From contig NC_134018.1 of assembly GCF_040712315.1 (NCBI RefSeq), positions 1,364,001 through 1,428,000 on the forward strand: a stretch of DNA of 64,000 nucleotides, written 5' to 3'. The DNA comes from Castanea sativa. Lineage: Eukaryota; Streptophyta; Magnoliopsida; Fagales; Fagaceae. How positions within the stretch are numbered: the first letter of the stretch is position 1; each line of letters begins with the position of its first letter. Positions 54,056 through 64,000 of this stretch are shown here, in pieces. Both the position numbers and the translations under genes were made by a program. Under the pieces are notes generated by a model, which searched no databases, was not told where the DNA came from, and saw only the letters and a program-made list of their open reading frames with translations.

Positions 54056-56394
54056 GCGTATTTTAGAAGATTAGAAGATTAGAAGAGTATTTTCAAGCGT
54101 TTTAGAATATTAAGAGAGTTTTTTTCTAAAACTCAAGATTCTGTTTTACAACCACGACAGTTTTTTACAAGCACCACATAAAATTCATTACAAGATATAT
54201 GTTTCTCCAAAAATAGAAAAAGAAAAAGAAAGACATATTCTTTAAATAAATTTACATGGATGCTACCACATCCTATAGTTATGGATGGTGATAAACTGAT
54301 AGTTACAAAACAAGTGCTATCTGGAAAGCAAAAGTATTGACGAAGAAAATGAAGTGCAATAACAGCGATTGGGTTGGAGTTGATTGACAATTTCAACTTA
54401 ATTGTTAGATGGGCAGAAAGAAATTGTCCTTTGGATGGGTTTGGAGGAAAAGTTTTTCCTTGTTAAACTTTGTTTCTATGAGAGTTGGCCCACTTTCAAT
54501 GCACACCCTCTTACAAATTAACACTACACGTTCCTTTGATTTGAAATCTTTGAGACTCAACTCAATACTAAAGAAAAAGAAAGGCTTTGTTGGGAAATTC
54601 AAGTCAAAATTCAGCTTCATATGTTTTGAGTCTTTTGACTAGAACGGAAAATCTCATTCCAAAAAGAAAGTGAAGATGTTTACAAATTAACATTCCCTAA
54701 TGAAATTTGACCAGGGAAAATTAAGGAAGGTGCATGAAAATTTTCATCAGAAGAAAAACCTTCTAGACAATCTTTTTTTAATAGAAAAATTACAAGAAGG
54801 ATGGAATTATTTCACAGCCCTTTTGTTTTTCTTCTCCTTTTTTTTTCGTTTTTTTTTTTTTTTGTTTTTTTTTGTTTTTGTTTTTGTGCTATAAGCCATT
54901 TTGATTTTTAACCCCCGCCTAAGCATTACTGCATTAGCATTCATTTCCACAAAACCCTTGCTAGGGGGTTTTCATTTACTATTCTCTATTGGTCTGTGTA
55001 GTTCCACACCTTAAAAATGCAAACTTTGAACTAAAAGAAACAAAAAGATAGCATTTTGGTGTAAACAACTGCTTCAAGCTCAAGTACCTTCCAAATCAAA
55101 TTGTTCAAAGACAATACCTTGCCATACCAAATGCTTCTTCTATCAATTCAAATGCTCCACACCACACACCAACCCATGTGTTGTAGAAAAGCCTTGCTGG
55201 GTAATTCACAGTGGACCCATTGGTTTTTGCAACAGTGTCAGGTCAGGTAATGATTTGGATTTTGTAGTTTGCTGATTATTTGGGAATTGTATTAATTTAT
55301 TTATTTTTGTCTAAATTTTCTCTAATTGGGTATATTGTAGTTTCTTTTTCTGGGTTAAATTCAATTATTTGTGCTATGGTGTAGTTTATGGATCACTTGG
55401 CTTTTGGTGTGAATTCCTCATTGTATTTTTCTTTTTGGAGGTGGTATTAATGGGTAGTTGCAATTGCATAATTGAATTCAGGTTATAAGAGTGAAGTGGT
55501 GTTAGGTAATGAATGGTATGGATGCAGAGTGAGATGGTAATGTATGAGGGTGTGAATTGTTAGTTATTTTGGGCCTAAAAAAGAAAACCTTTTTTTTTGG
55601 GGGGGAGAGATTTGTTATATTAAGATTTGGATGATATATATGATGAATTCTTGAAATTTCAGGCTACGAAGGATGAAAAGGACTCAAGTGGGCCTAATTT
55701 GAATGGAAAAATCCAAGCCCTTGTTGTTAGGCTTGTGGCAGGGGAAGGTATATCACTTGGGAGTGTTTTGTAATAGATTTCTTGTATATGTCCATGTGGT
55801 ATTGAGCCAGGTTTACCGTTTACTGCCTTAGGTGTAGATGACCAATGTGAAAATGAAAAGGAGGACTGAAATGAGTTAATCTGTAGTGTTGTATTTCAAT
55901 GAAATATTGAGCTATATGTCACATTTAACTAACTGATAAACTGTACTTGAGGAAGATCACAATTCTGAGTATTTTGGGCAATCTAAGGGTATTAGTAGAT
56001 TTTGTTGAAGGATGCAAGATTTCGTGGCTGAGTAAGTTTCAATTATGCATTTCACAAGATATGATATATGTATATAAGGTTGCTCATAGATGTAGCTAGG
56101 GTGATTGCCTTGACACATTTCCTAGCAACTTTGCAACTCACAGTTGTCACCTAGTCTAACCTTGGTAATTCGAAAATCAAGTTTGGAGCTCATAAATAAC
56201 TGGGAAGATATGCAAATTATTCTGGAAATGATAAATAGTTTTTGGATGGAAATATTGATGCTAAACTTTGACCGAAAGGAGAATTCCTTTTGTATTTTTG
56301 TTTTCTTGTGCTTTTGTTCATATGCATATGTATGGTTCTGGTTTTGAGGTTCATGGCTTGAAAACTTGATCATAAAAATTACAATTTCTAATTT
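54056..56394. repeat. Triplicated segment, unit B
   Basis: Body only, starting 'ttttagaagattagaagag'. Nearly collinear with unit C from 56646 to 58985. Carries exon-1-like (55212-55246) and exon-2-like (55663-55747) sequences but no exon 3. Confidence 0.88.
55212..55747 (+). pseudogene. Unrecognised gene, exons 1-2, unit B copy (no exon 3)
   Basis: Exon-like 55212-55246 (acceptor acag, donor gtaatg) reads DPLVFATVSGQ in the frame that continues into 55663-55747 (acceptor tttcag, donor gtatat): ATKDEKDSSGPNLNGKIQAL, VVRLVAGE. Sites and phase are identical to the unit C copy. No third exon follows before unit C begins, so this is a partial duplicate. Function unknown. Confidence 0.45.
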
Positions 56395-57423
56395 ATGTAA
56401 ATTTACCATTTACTTTAAATATTGGTTTACAATATGGGTTTAATTAGTTCTGAGTCACTTGTAATCAAATAAAAGGTTAGGGTGAGGGTTTGAATTCGGT
56501 TTATATAAAAAATTAATGTGTTTGGACTTGATAAAAAAAAGTCATTATAAAGCAAATCCTTATATTAAAACTCTTATTGAATTTATAAACATTAACTTAC
56601 AATATAATTTTCTTAAAGAAATTTGTTATATAGGCTATAAATCTATTTGGTTAGACGTTTTAGAAGATTAGAAGAGTATTTTCAAGTGTTCTGGAATATT
56701 AAGAGAGTTTTTTTTTTTTAAACTCAAGATTCTGTTTTGCAACTGCGACAATTTTTTACAAGCACCACATAAAATTCATTACAAGATATATGTTTCTCCA
56801 AAAAAAGAAAAAGAAAAAGAAAGACGTATATTCTTTAAATAAATTTACATTGATGCTACCGCATCCTATAGTTATGGATGGTGATAGACTGATAGTTACA
56901 AATGCAAGTGCTAGCTGGAAAACAAAAGTATAGACGAAGAAAATGGAGTGCAATAACAGCGATTGGGTTGGAGTTGATTGACAATTTCAACTTAATTGTT
57001 AGATGGGCAGAAAGAAATTGTCCTTTGGACAGGTTTGGAGGAAAAGTTTGTCCTTGTCAAACTTTGTTTCTATGAGAGTTGGCCCACTTTCAATGCACAC
57101 CCTCTTACAAAGTAACACAGAACATTACTTTGATTTGAAATCTCTGAGACTCAACTCAATACTATAGAAAAAGGAAGGCTTTGTTGGAAAATTCTAATCA
57201 AAATTCAGCTTTCATATGTTTTGACTATAAGGAAAAATCTCATTAAAGTGAAGATGTTTACAAATTAACATCCCCTAATGAAATTTGAGCATGGAAAATT
57301 AAGGAAGGTACATGAAAATTTTCATCAGAAGAAAAACCTTCTAGACAATCTTTTTTTAATAGAAAAATTAGTATTACAAGAAGGATGGAATTATTTCACA
57401 GTTCTTTTGTTTTTCTTCTCCTC

Positions 57424-57456
<33 letters not shown>

Positions 57457-58985
57457 TGTTTTTGTTTTTTTTGGTTTTTTGGCTTTTTTTTGTTTTTTTT
57501 GGATATAAGCCATTTTAATTTTTAACCCCCACCTAAGCATTACTGCCTTAGCATTCATTTCCACAAAACCCTTGCTAGGGGGTTTTCATTCACTATTCTC
57601 TATTGGTCTGTGTAGTTCCATACCTTAAAAATGCAAACTTTGAACTAAAAGAAACAAAAAGATAGCTAGAAACAACTGCTTCAAGCTCAAGCACCTTCCA
57701 AATCAAATTGTTCAAAGACAGTATCTTGCCATACCAAATGCTTCTTCTATCAATTCAAATGCTTCACACCACACGCCAACCCATTTGTTGTAGAAAAGCC
57801 TTGCTGGGTAATTCACAGTGGACCCATTGGTTTTTGCAACAGTGTCAGGTCAGGTAAAGATTTGGATTTTTTGGTTTGCTTATTATTTGGGAATTGTATT
57901 AATTTATTTATTTTCGTCTAAATTTTCTCTAATTGGGTATATTGTAGTTTCTTTTTCTGGGTTAAATTCAATTATTTTTGCTATGGTGTAGTTTATGGAT
58001 CACTTGGCTTTTGGGGTGAATTCCTCATTGTATTTTTCTTTTTGGACGTGGTATTAATGGGTAGTTGCAAATGCATAATTGAATTCAGGTTATAAGAGTG
58101 AAGTGGTGTTAGGTAATGAATGGTTATGGATGCAGAGTGAAATGGTAATCATATGAGGGTGTGAGTTGTTAGTTATTTTGGGCATATAAAAGAAAACTTT
58201 TTTTTTTTTGGGGGGGAGAGAGTTGTTATATTAAGATTTGGATGATATATATGATGAATTCTTGAAATTTCAGGCTACGAAGAATGAAAAGGACTCAAGT
58301 GGGCCAAATTTGAATGGAAAAATCCAAGCCCTTGTTGTTAGGCTTGTGGCAGAGGAAGGTATATCACTTGGGAGTGTTTTGTAATAGATTTCTTGTATAT
58401 GTCCATGTGGTATTGAGCCAGGTTTACCGTTTACTGCCTTAGGTGTAGATGACCAATGTGAAAATGAAAAGGAGGACTGAAATGAGTTAATCTATAGTGC
58501 TGTATTTCAATGAAATATTGAGCTATATGTCACATTTAACTAACTGATAAACTGTACTTGAGGAAGATCACAATTCTGTGTATTTTGGGCAATCTAAGGG
58601 TATTAGTAGATTTTGTTGAAGGATGCAAGATTTAGTGGCTGAGTAAGTTTCAATTATGCATTTCATAAGATATGATATATGTATATAAGGTTGTTCATAG
58701 ATGTAGCTTGAGTGATTGCCTCGACACATTTCCTTTCAACTTTGCAACTCACAGTTGTCACCTAGTCTAACCTTGGTAATTCAAAAATCAAGTTCGGAGC
58801 TCATAAATAACTGGGAAGATATGCAAATTATTCTGGAAATGATAAATAGTTTTTGGATGGAAATATTGATGCTTAACTTTGAACGAAAGGAGAATTCCTT
58901 TTGTATTTTCGTTTTCTTGTGCTTTTGTTCATGCATATGTATGGTTCTGGTTTTGGGGTTCATGGCTTGAAAACTTGACCATAAA
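56395..58985. repeat. Triplicated segment, unit C
   Basis: Has both the upstream block (56395-56645, matching 52440-52690) and the full body. Repeat similarity to unit B ends near 58985 ('cataaaaatt'), after which the sequence is unique and reaches exon 3. Confidence 0.88.
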
Positions 58986-59501
58986 AATTGCAAGATTGTA
59001 AAGTTCCAATTTTTTTTTTTTGGGGGGAGGGGGCGGGGGTGTGGTAAATTTTCATTTATGAAGCAAGGAGAAAAAGGAAAATAGAAAAAGTTCAATTAGA
59101 TTGGACCTTGTGCATACTAGATAGTTGGACTGAGACTCTTCACTTATGTAAATATTTCCCATTCCTGTAGGAAGAACTATAACTATGTAAGTAAATTATT
59201 TTTGGTCCTGTACATCTAAATCTTGTTCGTTATTGTTATTATAGTTTTAATTTTGGGATGCACTGACTATGCAATCTGAGGTGACTTTGCAAAAAAGTTC
59301 ACATTTAAGGGAAAATTTTAAGTTTTTTCTTTGAATACCTGCTTCTTATTTTCTTAGTGCCATACCATTGATGCTTCCTGAAACTCATCTTTATCTGTTT
59401 CAGATTTCATGTCTTCAATCACAAAAAAGCTAGAAAATATGGACACAATTTTTTTAGACAAAGAGCTTGAACAACTGATAATAACAATATGGACAATATA
59501 A
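57819..59501 (+). CDS. Unrecognised small multi-exon gene (3' part), exons in one frame
   Basis: Candidate exons: 57819-57853, 58274-58358 and 59404-59501. Spliced, they read DPLVFATVSGQ, then ATKNEKDSSGPNLNGKIQAL, VVRLVAEE, a junction codon split 1+2 giving Asp, then FMSSITKKLENMDTIFLDKE, LEQLIITIWTI, TAA (59499-59501). All three introns have AG acceptors (acag, tttcag, tttcag) and GT donors (gtaaag, gtatat). Keeping one open frame over two splice junctions is unlikely by chance. The start codon and any earlier exon were not found. The residues are Lys/Glu/Leu-rich (helical) without a motif I know. It could be an expressed gene fragment or a recent pseudogene. Coordinates include introns. 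Confidence 0.45.
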
Positions 59502-59559
59502 GTCAAGGAGTGACAATTAAATTCTCTTTACTCAACATGTAAACTCAACTTTGTTTTTG

Positions 59560-62479
59560 GTGCTCTGTCAGTTGACAACAATCTGAAGTATATCTGGGCT
59601 TTCCAGTTGTTTATTTTGTGGATGATTTGAGTTGCTCCATTTATTTTTTCTGCCTGATTTCTGGAAGCCTGGCTAGGTCATAGATGTACCCACTAACCCA
59701 AATCTTTGACCTGCAATGCAAAAGGCATACAAAATGAAATGAATCAGGTTAAAATATGAAAACCTGAATGACTTTCTGGTCTTATGAACTAAAGAGTTGA
59801 TTTTCCGAGCACAGCACAAGTCTTGTTTTCAGTTTATATCCTTAGATAGTTTGATGATATTTTGTAGCTAATTGGGTGCTATCTTGGTTACATGCTAATA
59901 TCATGCATCATACTTTTTTTTTTTGGGGTAAAATTTCAGATTCCTCAGAAATTTTGTATTCTGTACTCTATGGAAAGGCAAAATGCTTCTTAGATATCAT
60001 AGGCAAACAAATTTCCATTTTTTTTTTTTGATGGGGCAGGGGGTGTTAAAGTTTGAAATTAATAGTTTTTCTCAAGCTCAAGAAGTGATATGATAATGTT
60101 CATCTACAAAAGAAGGAAGAAAATAAATAAAGAAGGAAGTGATATGATAATGTTCATTCTTCATTCTTATAAATGTTTATGTGCTGATAAAGTTGTCTTG
60201 TTCTGCCAAATGCATGTGTAGCTTAGGTGTGTCCTCACGAGTCTCTTTCAACTGATGTTACCAAATTAACCATACGTGCTTGTTTAATACTTAATTGTCT
60301 TCCATGGATCTGAAACAGTTCAGGGTTGTGGGTGAATTGCAATCTCGTCTCTCTGTGATCCTTTTGATTTTTATGTTTGAATCATTAATATGCACTTTGT
60401 GAGTTTATGTTTTTGTTAAATGGACCAATGGGTTGTAGCTCAAATGGTACCTCATTTTCTTATAATGTGTGTGTAACAATAAAAAACAGAAACAGAAATA
60501 GGAAGAAGAAGAAGAAGAAGAAGAAGAAGAATAAAAAGGAGAGATTATTTCTGTAAATATTGAATTTTTTTGGGGGCCAAAATTGTTGGTGATGATTTGT
60601 ATGTGTCATCTTGAGATGAATACAAGATTGGAATGCCTTTTTTTTTTTGGATAATGGGTTGTGTGTGTCACCTAGCTTTATGTCAGTATTTTTGTCCATA
60701 TCTGTCTAACATCCTTCTATATGTTTTGGTACAACTTTCCTGTTATCCCAACCAACACAGGCAGTATTATCTTGCACTTTCTTTTGTAATATTGTCTTTT
60801 AGTCAGATGTGTTTTAACTTCTAACTTCTAAGTTATATTATTTTAGTCAGATGCATTCCTAGTCGTTGTTTTTAACAGCTAGAAGGTTGAGAACTATCAC
60901 CACCAACTTGATTGATGAGTGCCAGATTTAAAGAAGTTAGCTTCCAAATTGCTCAACAGATTCACCATGCAAGTCAAAAAATGTGAAAGACAAAGTATTC
61001 AGGTGTGTGTTGCAACTTCAGCTTTAATGTGATAATTTGAAAGACATCTTAGACACCACATAAATATTGAACACATCTTTAGCAACTTCAGGAAGATGTT
61101 AAAGAACTAAAAAACAGAGGATCTGACTACAAATAGAATGATGAGTTAAAGATGTGTTATCTTACTATGTCTAAAAACATTACATGTATAATATTTATGT
61201 CACCCCTTCAATTAACTTTATAACTTAAGAAAAAATGACAACTCAAATGCATGGTACTACAAGAGGAGCATGAACAGAGTTGCTCAATTGCATGGCTACA
61301 ACACCCTCGATGAGTAACTAGCACATACTTATAGTACTCAGCAGTAATATTTGCAGCAACAGCATCCGTTTGACAACTTATCATGGATCTGGCATTTTAC
61401 ATGGGCAAGGCAATTTTTGCTATAAAAAAATATCTAAACTGGAAAAAAGACTGCTACTGTTATCAGAGAAAAAACGATAATGAGAACAGATGCAAGACAG
61501 TGGGGGCAAGATTTGATCTTCATCTTGATTTTAAGAGCAATTTTTTGGCTATCTTTGTTATAAGACTCCAATCAATGAGTTAGGGGGTTGGTTGCAATGG
61601 AACTCTAACATTAATAACTAGGCTAGAAGGGATAGAAGTACATAGGAAACAATCAATTCAACATGCAAGCACACGTTATGCAGGTCTTTTTACATATACA
61701 TACGCATATTCTTGTTATGGAGAGAGAGGGAGAGAGAGAGAGCATTTCACATGCATAGCTAATAACTAAATGGCTTTGGAGTAGGTCCTCATAAGCCTTG
61801 CCATGTTCAATGTTAAAAAAACCTGTTATCACCTTGGAAAAAATTTTCTGACATAGATGTCGTCTGAATTATGTTTGGTAGAATGTAAGAGCTTGTATCA
61901 TCTGCTCTTGATGCTCTCAAATGCGCTATAAGGCCATGGCATAGATGTCATTTGAATTTTTTTCGGTTGAATGTGAAGTGCTTGTATCATGATATCATCT
62001 GCTCTTGGTGCTCTCAAATGCTCTATAAGACCACTACGTTTGTAATGTAGATAATGGCAACTAATGGTTTAAATTCCTATGTCTTCAGTTACAAAATTAT
62101 AAATATAAGTATAGAACCCTGGGCTCAGTATGACTATAACAATATTGAGGTGTTGCAGGCAGCTGAGTATACAGAATGTTGAAGCAATTTGTTACATGGG
62201 ATCTGTAGTCAGTCAGCCCCATGCATCTCTCATTAGGTCTTCACACAACCTTCAAGGTGAACATCCTCAAATGCGTGAAGGCTTAAAATAATCATTTATA
62301 TTATTGCACAAGGAGGAGGCAGATATCTTCAAATGAAAGAAAGAAAGAAAACAGCTGTTGAAAATGCAACAACTTCCGGTTCCTTAAATCAATCCATGAA
62401 CTCAAATTGATGATAATGTGTGATACAACACAGTCAAACCCAGTATCTACATGGACATCTACTCCAAGGATGTTCTGTT
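59560..62479. other. Non-coding DNA, no gene seen
   Basis: Contains a GAA run at 60501-60531 and GA run at about 61724-61741, with two similar blocks near 61860-61930 and 61940-62035 ('tcatctgctcttg' then 'gctctcaaatgc'). Short frames only (for example 61383-61583) without recognisable similarity. Confidence 0.4.
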
Positions 62480-62720
62480 ATTTGAGTTCATACAAATGAC
62501 CCAGAACTTTTCTTAACAATAATAATACTACACTCATCTGTATCAGAAATTTACAATGAATTAAAGAGTGGAAATATACATTGCGCAAGTTTAGAAAGAT
62601 GAATGTCAACCCAGCCAGATAAGTCAGCATGTAGAATATAAAATTACTGAGACATGCACCAAAAAATATGCATGAACGAATGAGTCCACAATAATATCAG
62701 AGTGAGAATTAACTTACCAG
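62480..62720. repeat. Duplicated segment (partner 63560-63780)
   Basis: Shares 'actcatctgtatcaga', 'atatacattgcgca', 'gcatgtagaatataaa' and 'gagtccacaataatatcaga' with 63560-63780 in direct orientation. Non-coding. Confidence 0.85.
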
Positions 62721-63559
62721 TAAATCAATCTATCCCAGCCACAAGTTGCTACCTTGCTTTGGTCCACAAGTTGCATACTTGAGAGTTCTGAAAACTTGGC
62801 ATGTCTTCCAATCCCAAAACCAGAATTTACCCTCATTTCAGTATTTCACCCTTAAACTCCAGCAACTTTGCAATCGACTATAAATATATATCTGGCACCA
62901 ATGGATTTTACCCTTTTGTCTATGTGTTGCTAGTATACGGTGTCTTTGTTGTGCTGCAAATGCTCAAAATTTTTTTTGATAACCAGCAGCAACTATTTAA
63001 GATTGTCTTAACAATTTGGTCAATGACAACAGAAATTAGGCAACACAAGATATATTAGTTAAATGAATGAATATATGAATTGTAAGGCTTTCAGCTCATT
63101 CTGTTAAAAGAGAGGGGAGATTAAAATTACTTGTGATGTTGCGATTGGTCAAAATGATGCTGTGTGCTTTGATAGCTAGAGATTGGAGAGGGAATTTGGC
63201 TTTCTTGGGGTGAATTTTAAGCTCCATTCATGTATAATACTTATTAGGTAGTAATATATTTGAAGATTAGTTATATTGCATGCCATTATAAAGAGAGGAA
63301 TGTCAATTATTATGATTGAATATATAACTCATAATAAGAACATATTGTCTGAATGATCTCACAAATGTTTTATTATGTTGACTAAACTTGAACACGCCAT
63401 ATTCCACATTAGTTTTTTTTTATTTTTTTTTTTATACTATATATCTTAGAAAAATAACTATATAAATTACCAATACCCTTGTGTCTCATTGGCACTTAAA
63501 ACTCACCTCATGAAAGCCAAATGCTCGAGAAAGCAAATTGGTCTAGGAGCATTCATATA
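62721..63559. other. Non-coding DNA between duplicate copies
   Basis: An 85-codon frame at 62801-63058 has no recognisable similarity. Remainder AT-rich. Confidence 0.35.
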
Positions 63560-63780
63560 ACACACCCGGAACTTTTCCTCACTACAATAATACTGCACTC
63601 ATCTGTATCAGATATTTACAATAAATTAAAGGGTGAAATATACATTGCGCAGGTTTAAGAAAGACGGCTACAAATCAAGGCAGATAAGTAAGCATGTAGA
63701 ATATAAAACAACTGAGGCATGTACCAAAAAAGATTCGTGTATGAATGAGTCCACAATAATATCAGAGTGAGTTGCAAGAA
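63560..63780. repeat. Duplicated segment (partner 62480-62720)
   Basis: Direct repeat of 62480-62720, joined on its right to a copy of 59370-59560. Confidence 0.85.
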
Positions 63781-63804
63781 TTAATGGTTTTTTCTTTTTT
63801 TTTT

Positions 63805-64000
63805 GCTACTTCCTGAAACTCATCTTATCTGTTTCAGATTGCATATCTTCAATCATAAAGGAGCTTGAAAATATGGACACATTTTTTTAGAAAAAGAGCT
63901 TGAACAATTGGTAATAATAATATGGACACTATAAGTCAAGGAAGTGATAATTAAATTCTCTTTACTCAACATGTAAACTCAACTGTGTTTTTTGGGTGCT
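63805..64000 (+). pseudogene. Frameshifted copy of exon 3 of the 57.8-59.5 kb gene
   Basis: Aligns with 59375-59565 (shared 'ttcctgaaactcatctt' and 'ttaaattctctttactcaac'). After 'tttcag' the reading is DCISSIIKELENMDT, then loss of one A in the run after ACA shifts the frame into TAG. The copy runs off the window end. Confidence 0.7.

Noticed and set aside
60460..60699. Frames around the GAA run
   Set aside because: Simple-sequence translation (poly-Phe on the minus strand).
1..64000. rRNA genes or an intact autonomous transposon
   Set aside because: No rRNA-like conserved blocks were seen. All transposon proteins found (LINE, hAT, Copia) are truncated and interrupted.

Overview
This window looks like a repeat-rich nuclear segment from a woody eudicot. 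Inference: several repeats resemble families I associate with Fagaceae (oak/chestnut relatives), namely a Tourist-like MITE with CGTTTGGAT ends and a tRNA-type SINE ending in a 'gcggacgccatagg' block, but I could not run a search, so the taxon is tentative. Intact coding capacity is low. The long single-exon protein is a CC-NBS-LRR resistance protein (minus strand, 5651-8392) whose first coding stretch is cut off by an in-frame TAG. The only other clean gene is a short chloroplast J-domain protein (50584-51105). Everything else is pseudogene, transposon or duplicated non-coding DNA.

Layout. 0-2 kb: one copy of a segmental duplication (second copy near 44.4-45.3 kb) carrying a solo LTR with a perfect 5-bp target duplication, then an L1 LINE fragment. 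2.5-20.2 kb: three collinear minus-strand pieces of one PROTON PUMP INTERACTOR (PPI)-like pseudogene (20172-19683, 18051-17945, 3118-2519). Between pieces 2 and 3 lie the NLR, two long-inverted-repeat MULE elements with perfect 10-bp target duplications, a hAT transposase remnant and a Copia RNase H remnant. Between pieces 1 and 2 sits a 1.6-kb transposon with a 3-bp target duplication. 21.7-23.0 kb: a uroporphyrinogen decarboxylase (UROD) pseudogene with introns. 24.9-27.0 kb: a Helitron preceded in tandem by a second 5' half. 27.0-29.7 kb: a large inverted repeat whose arms carry Copia reverse-transcriptase pieces and whose spacer holds a UROD intron fragment.

30-50 kb: no convincing gene; tandem duplications, microsatellites, SINEs, a solo LTR, a four-unit ~330-bp satellite-like array, a cluster of TTCTAGAA/CACGTG promoter-like repeats, and hAT and Tourist MITEs with visible target duplications. 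50.2-51.1 kb: the J-protein gene with TATA box, TC tract and heat-shock-element-like sites. 52.4-59 kb: a three-fold duplication carrying small exons of an unrecognised gene; in the third copy exons 1-3 join in one open frame to a stop. 59.5-64 kb: non-coding, ending in rearranged copies of upstream segments, including a frameshifted copy of exon 3.

The genes do not form a pathway. What links them is history: successive insertions and duplications can be ordered because target duplications, empty paralogous sites and interrupted reading frames are still readable.
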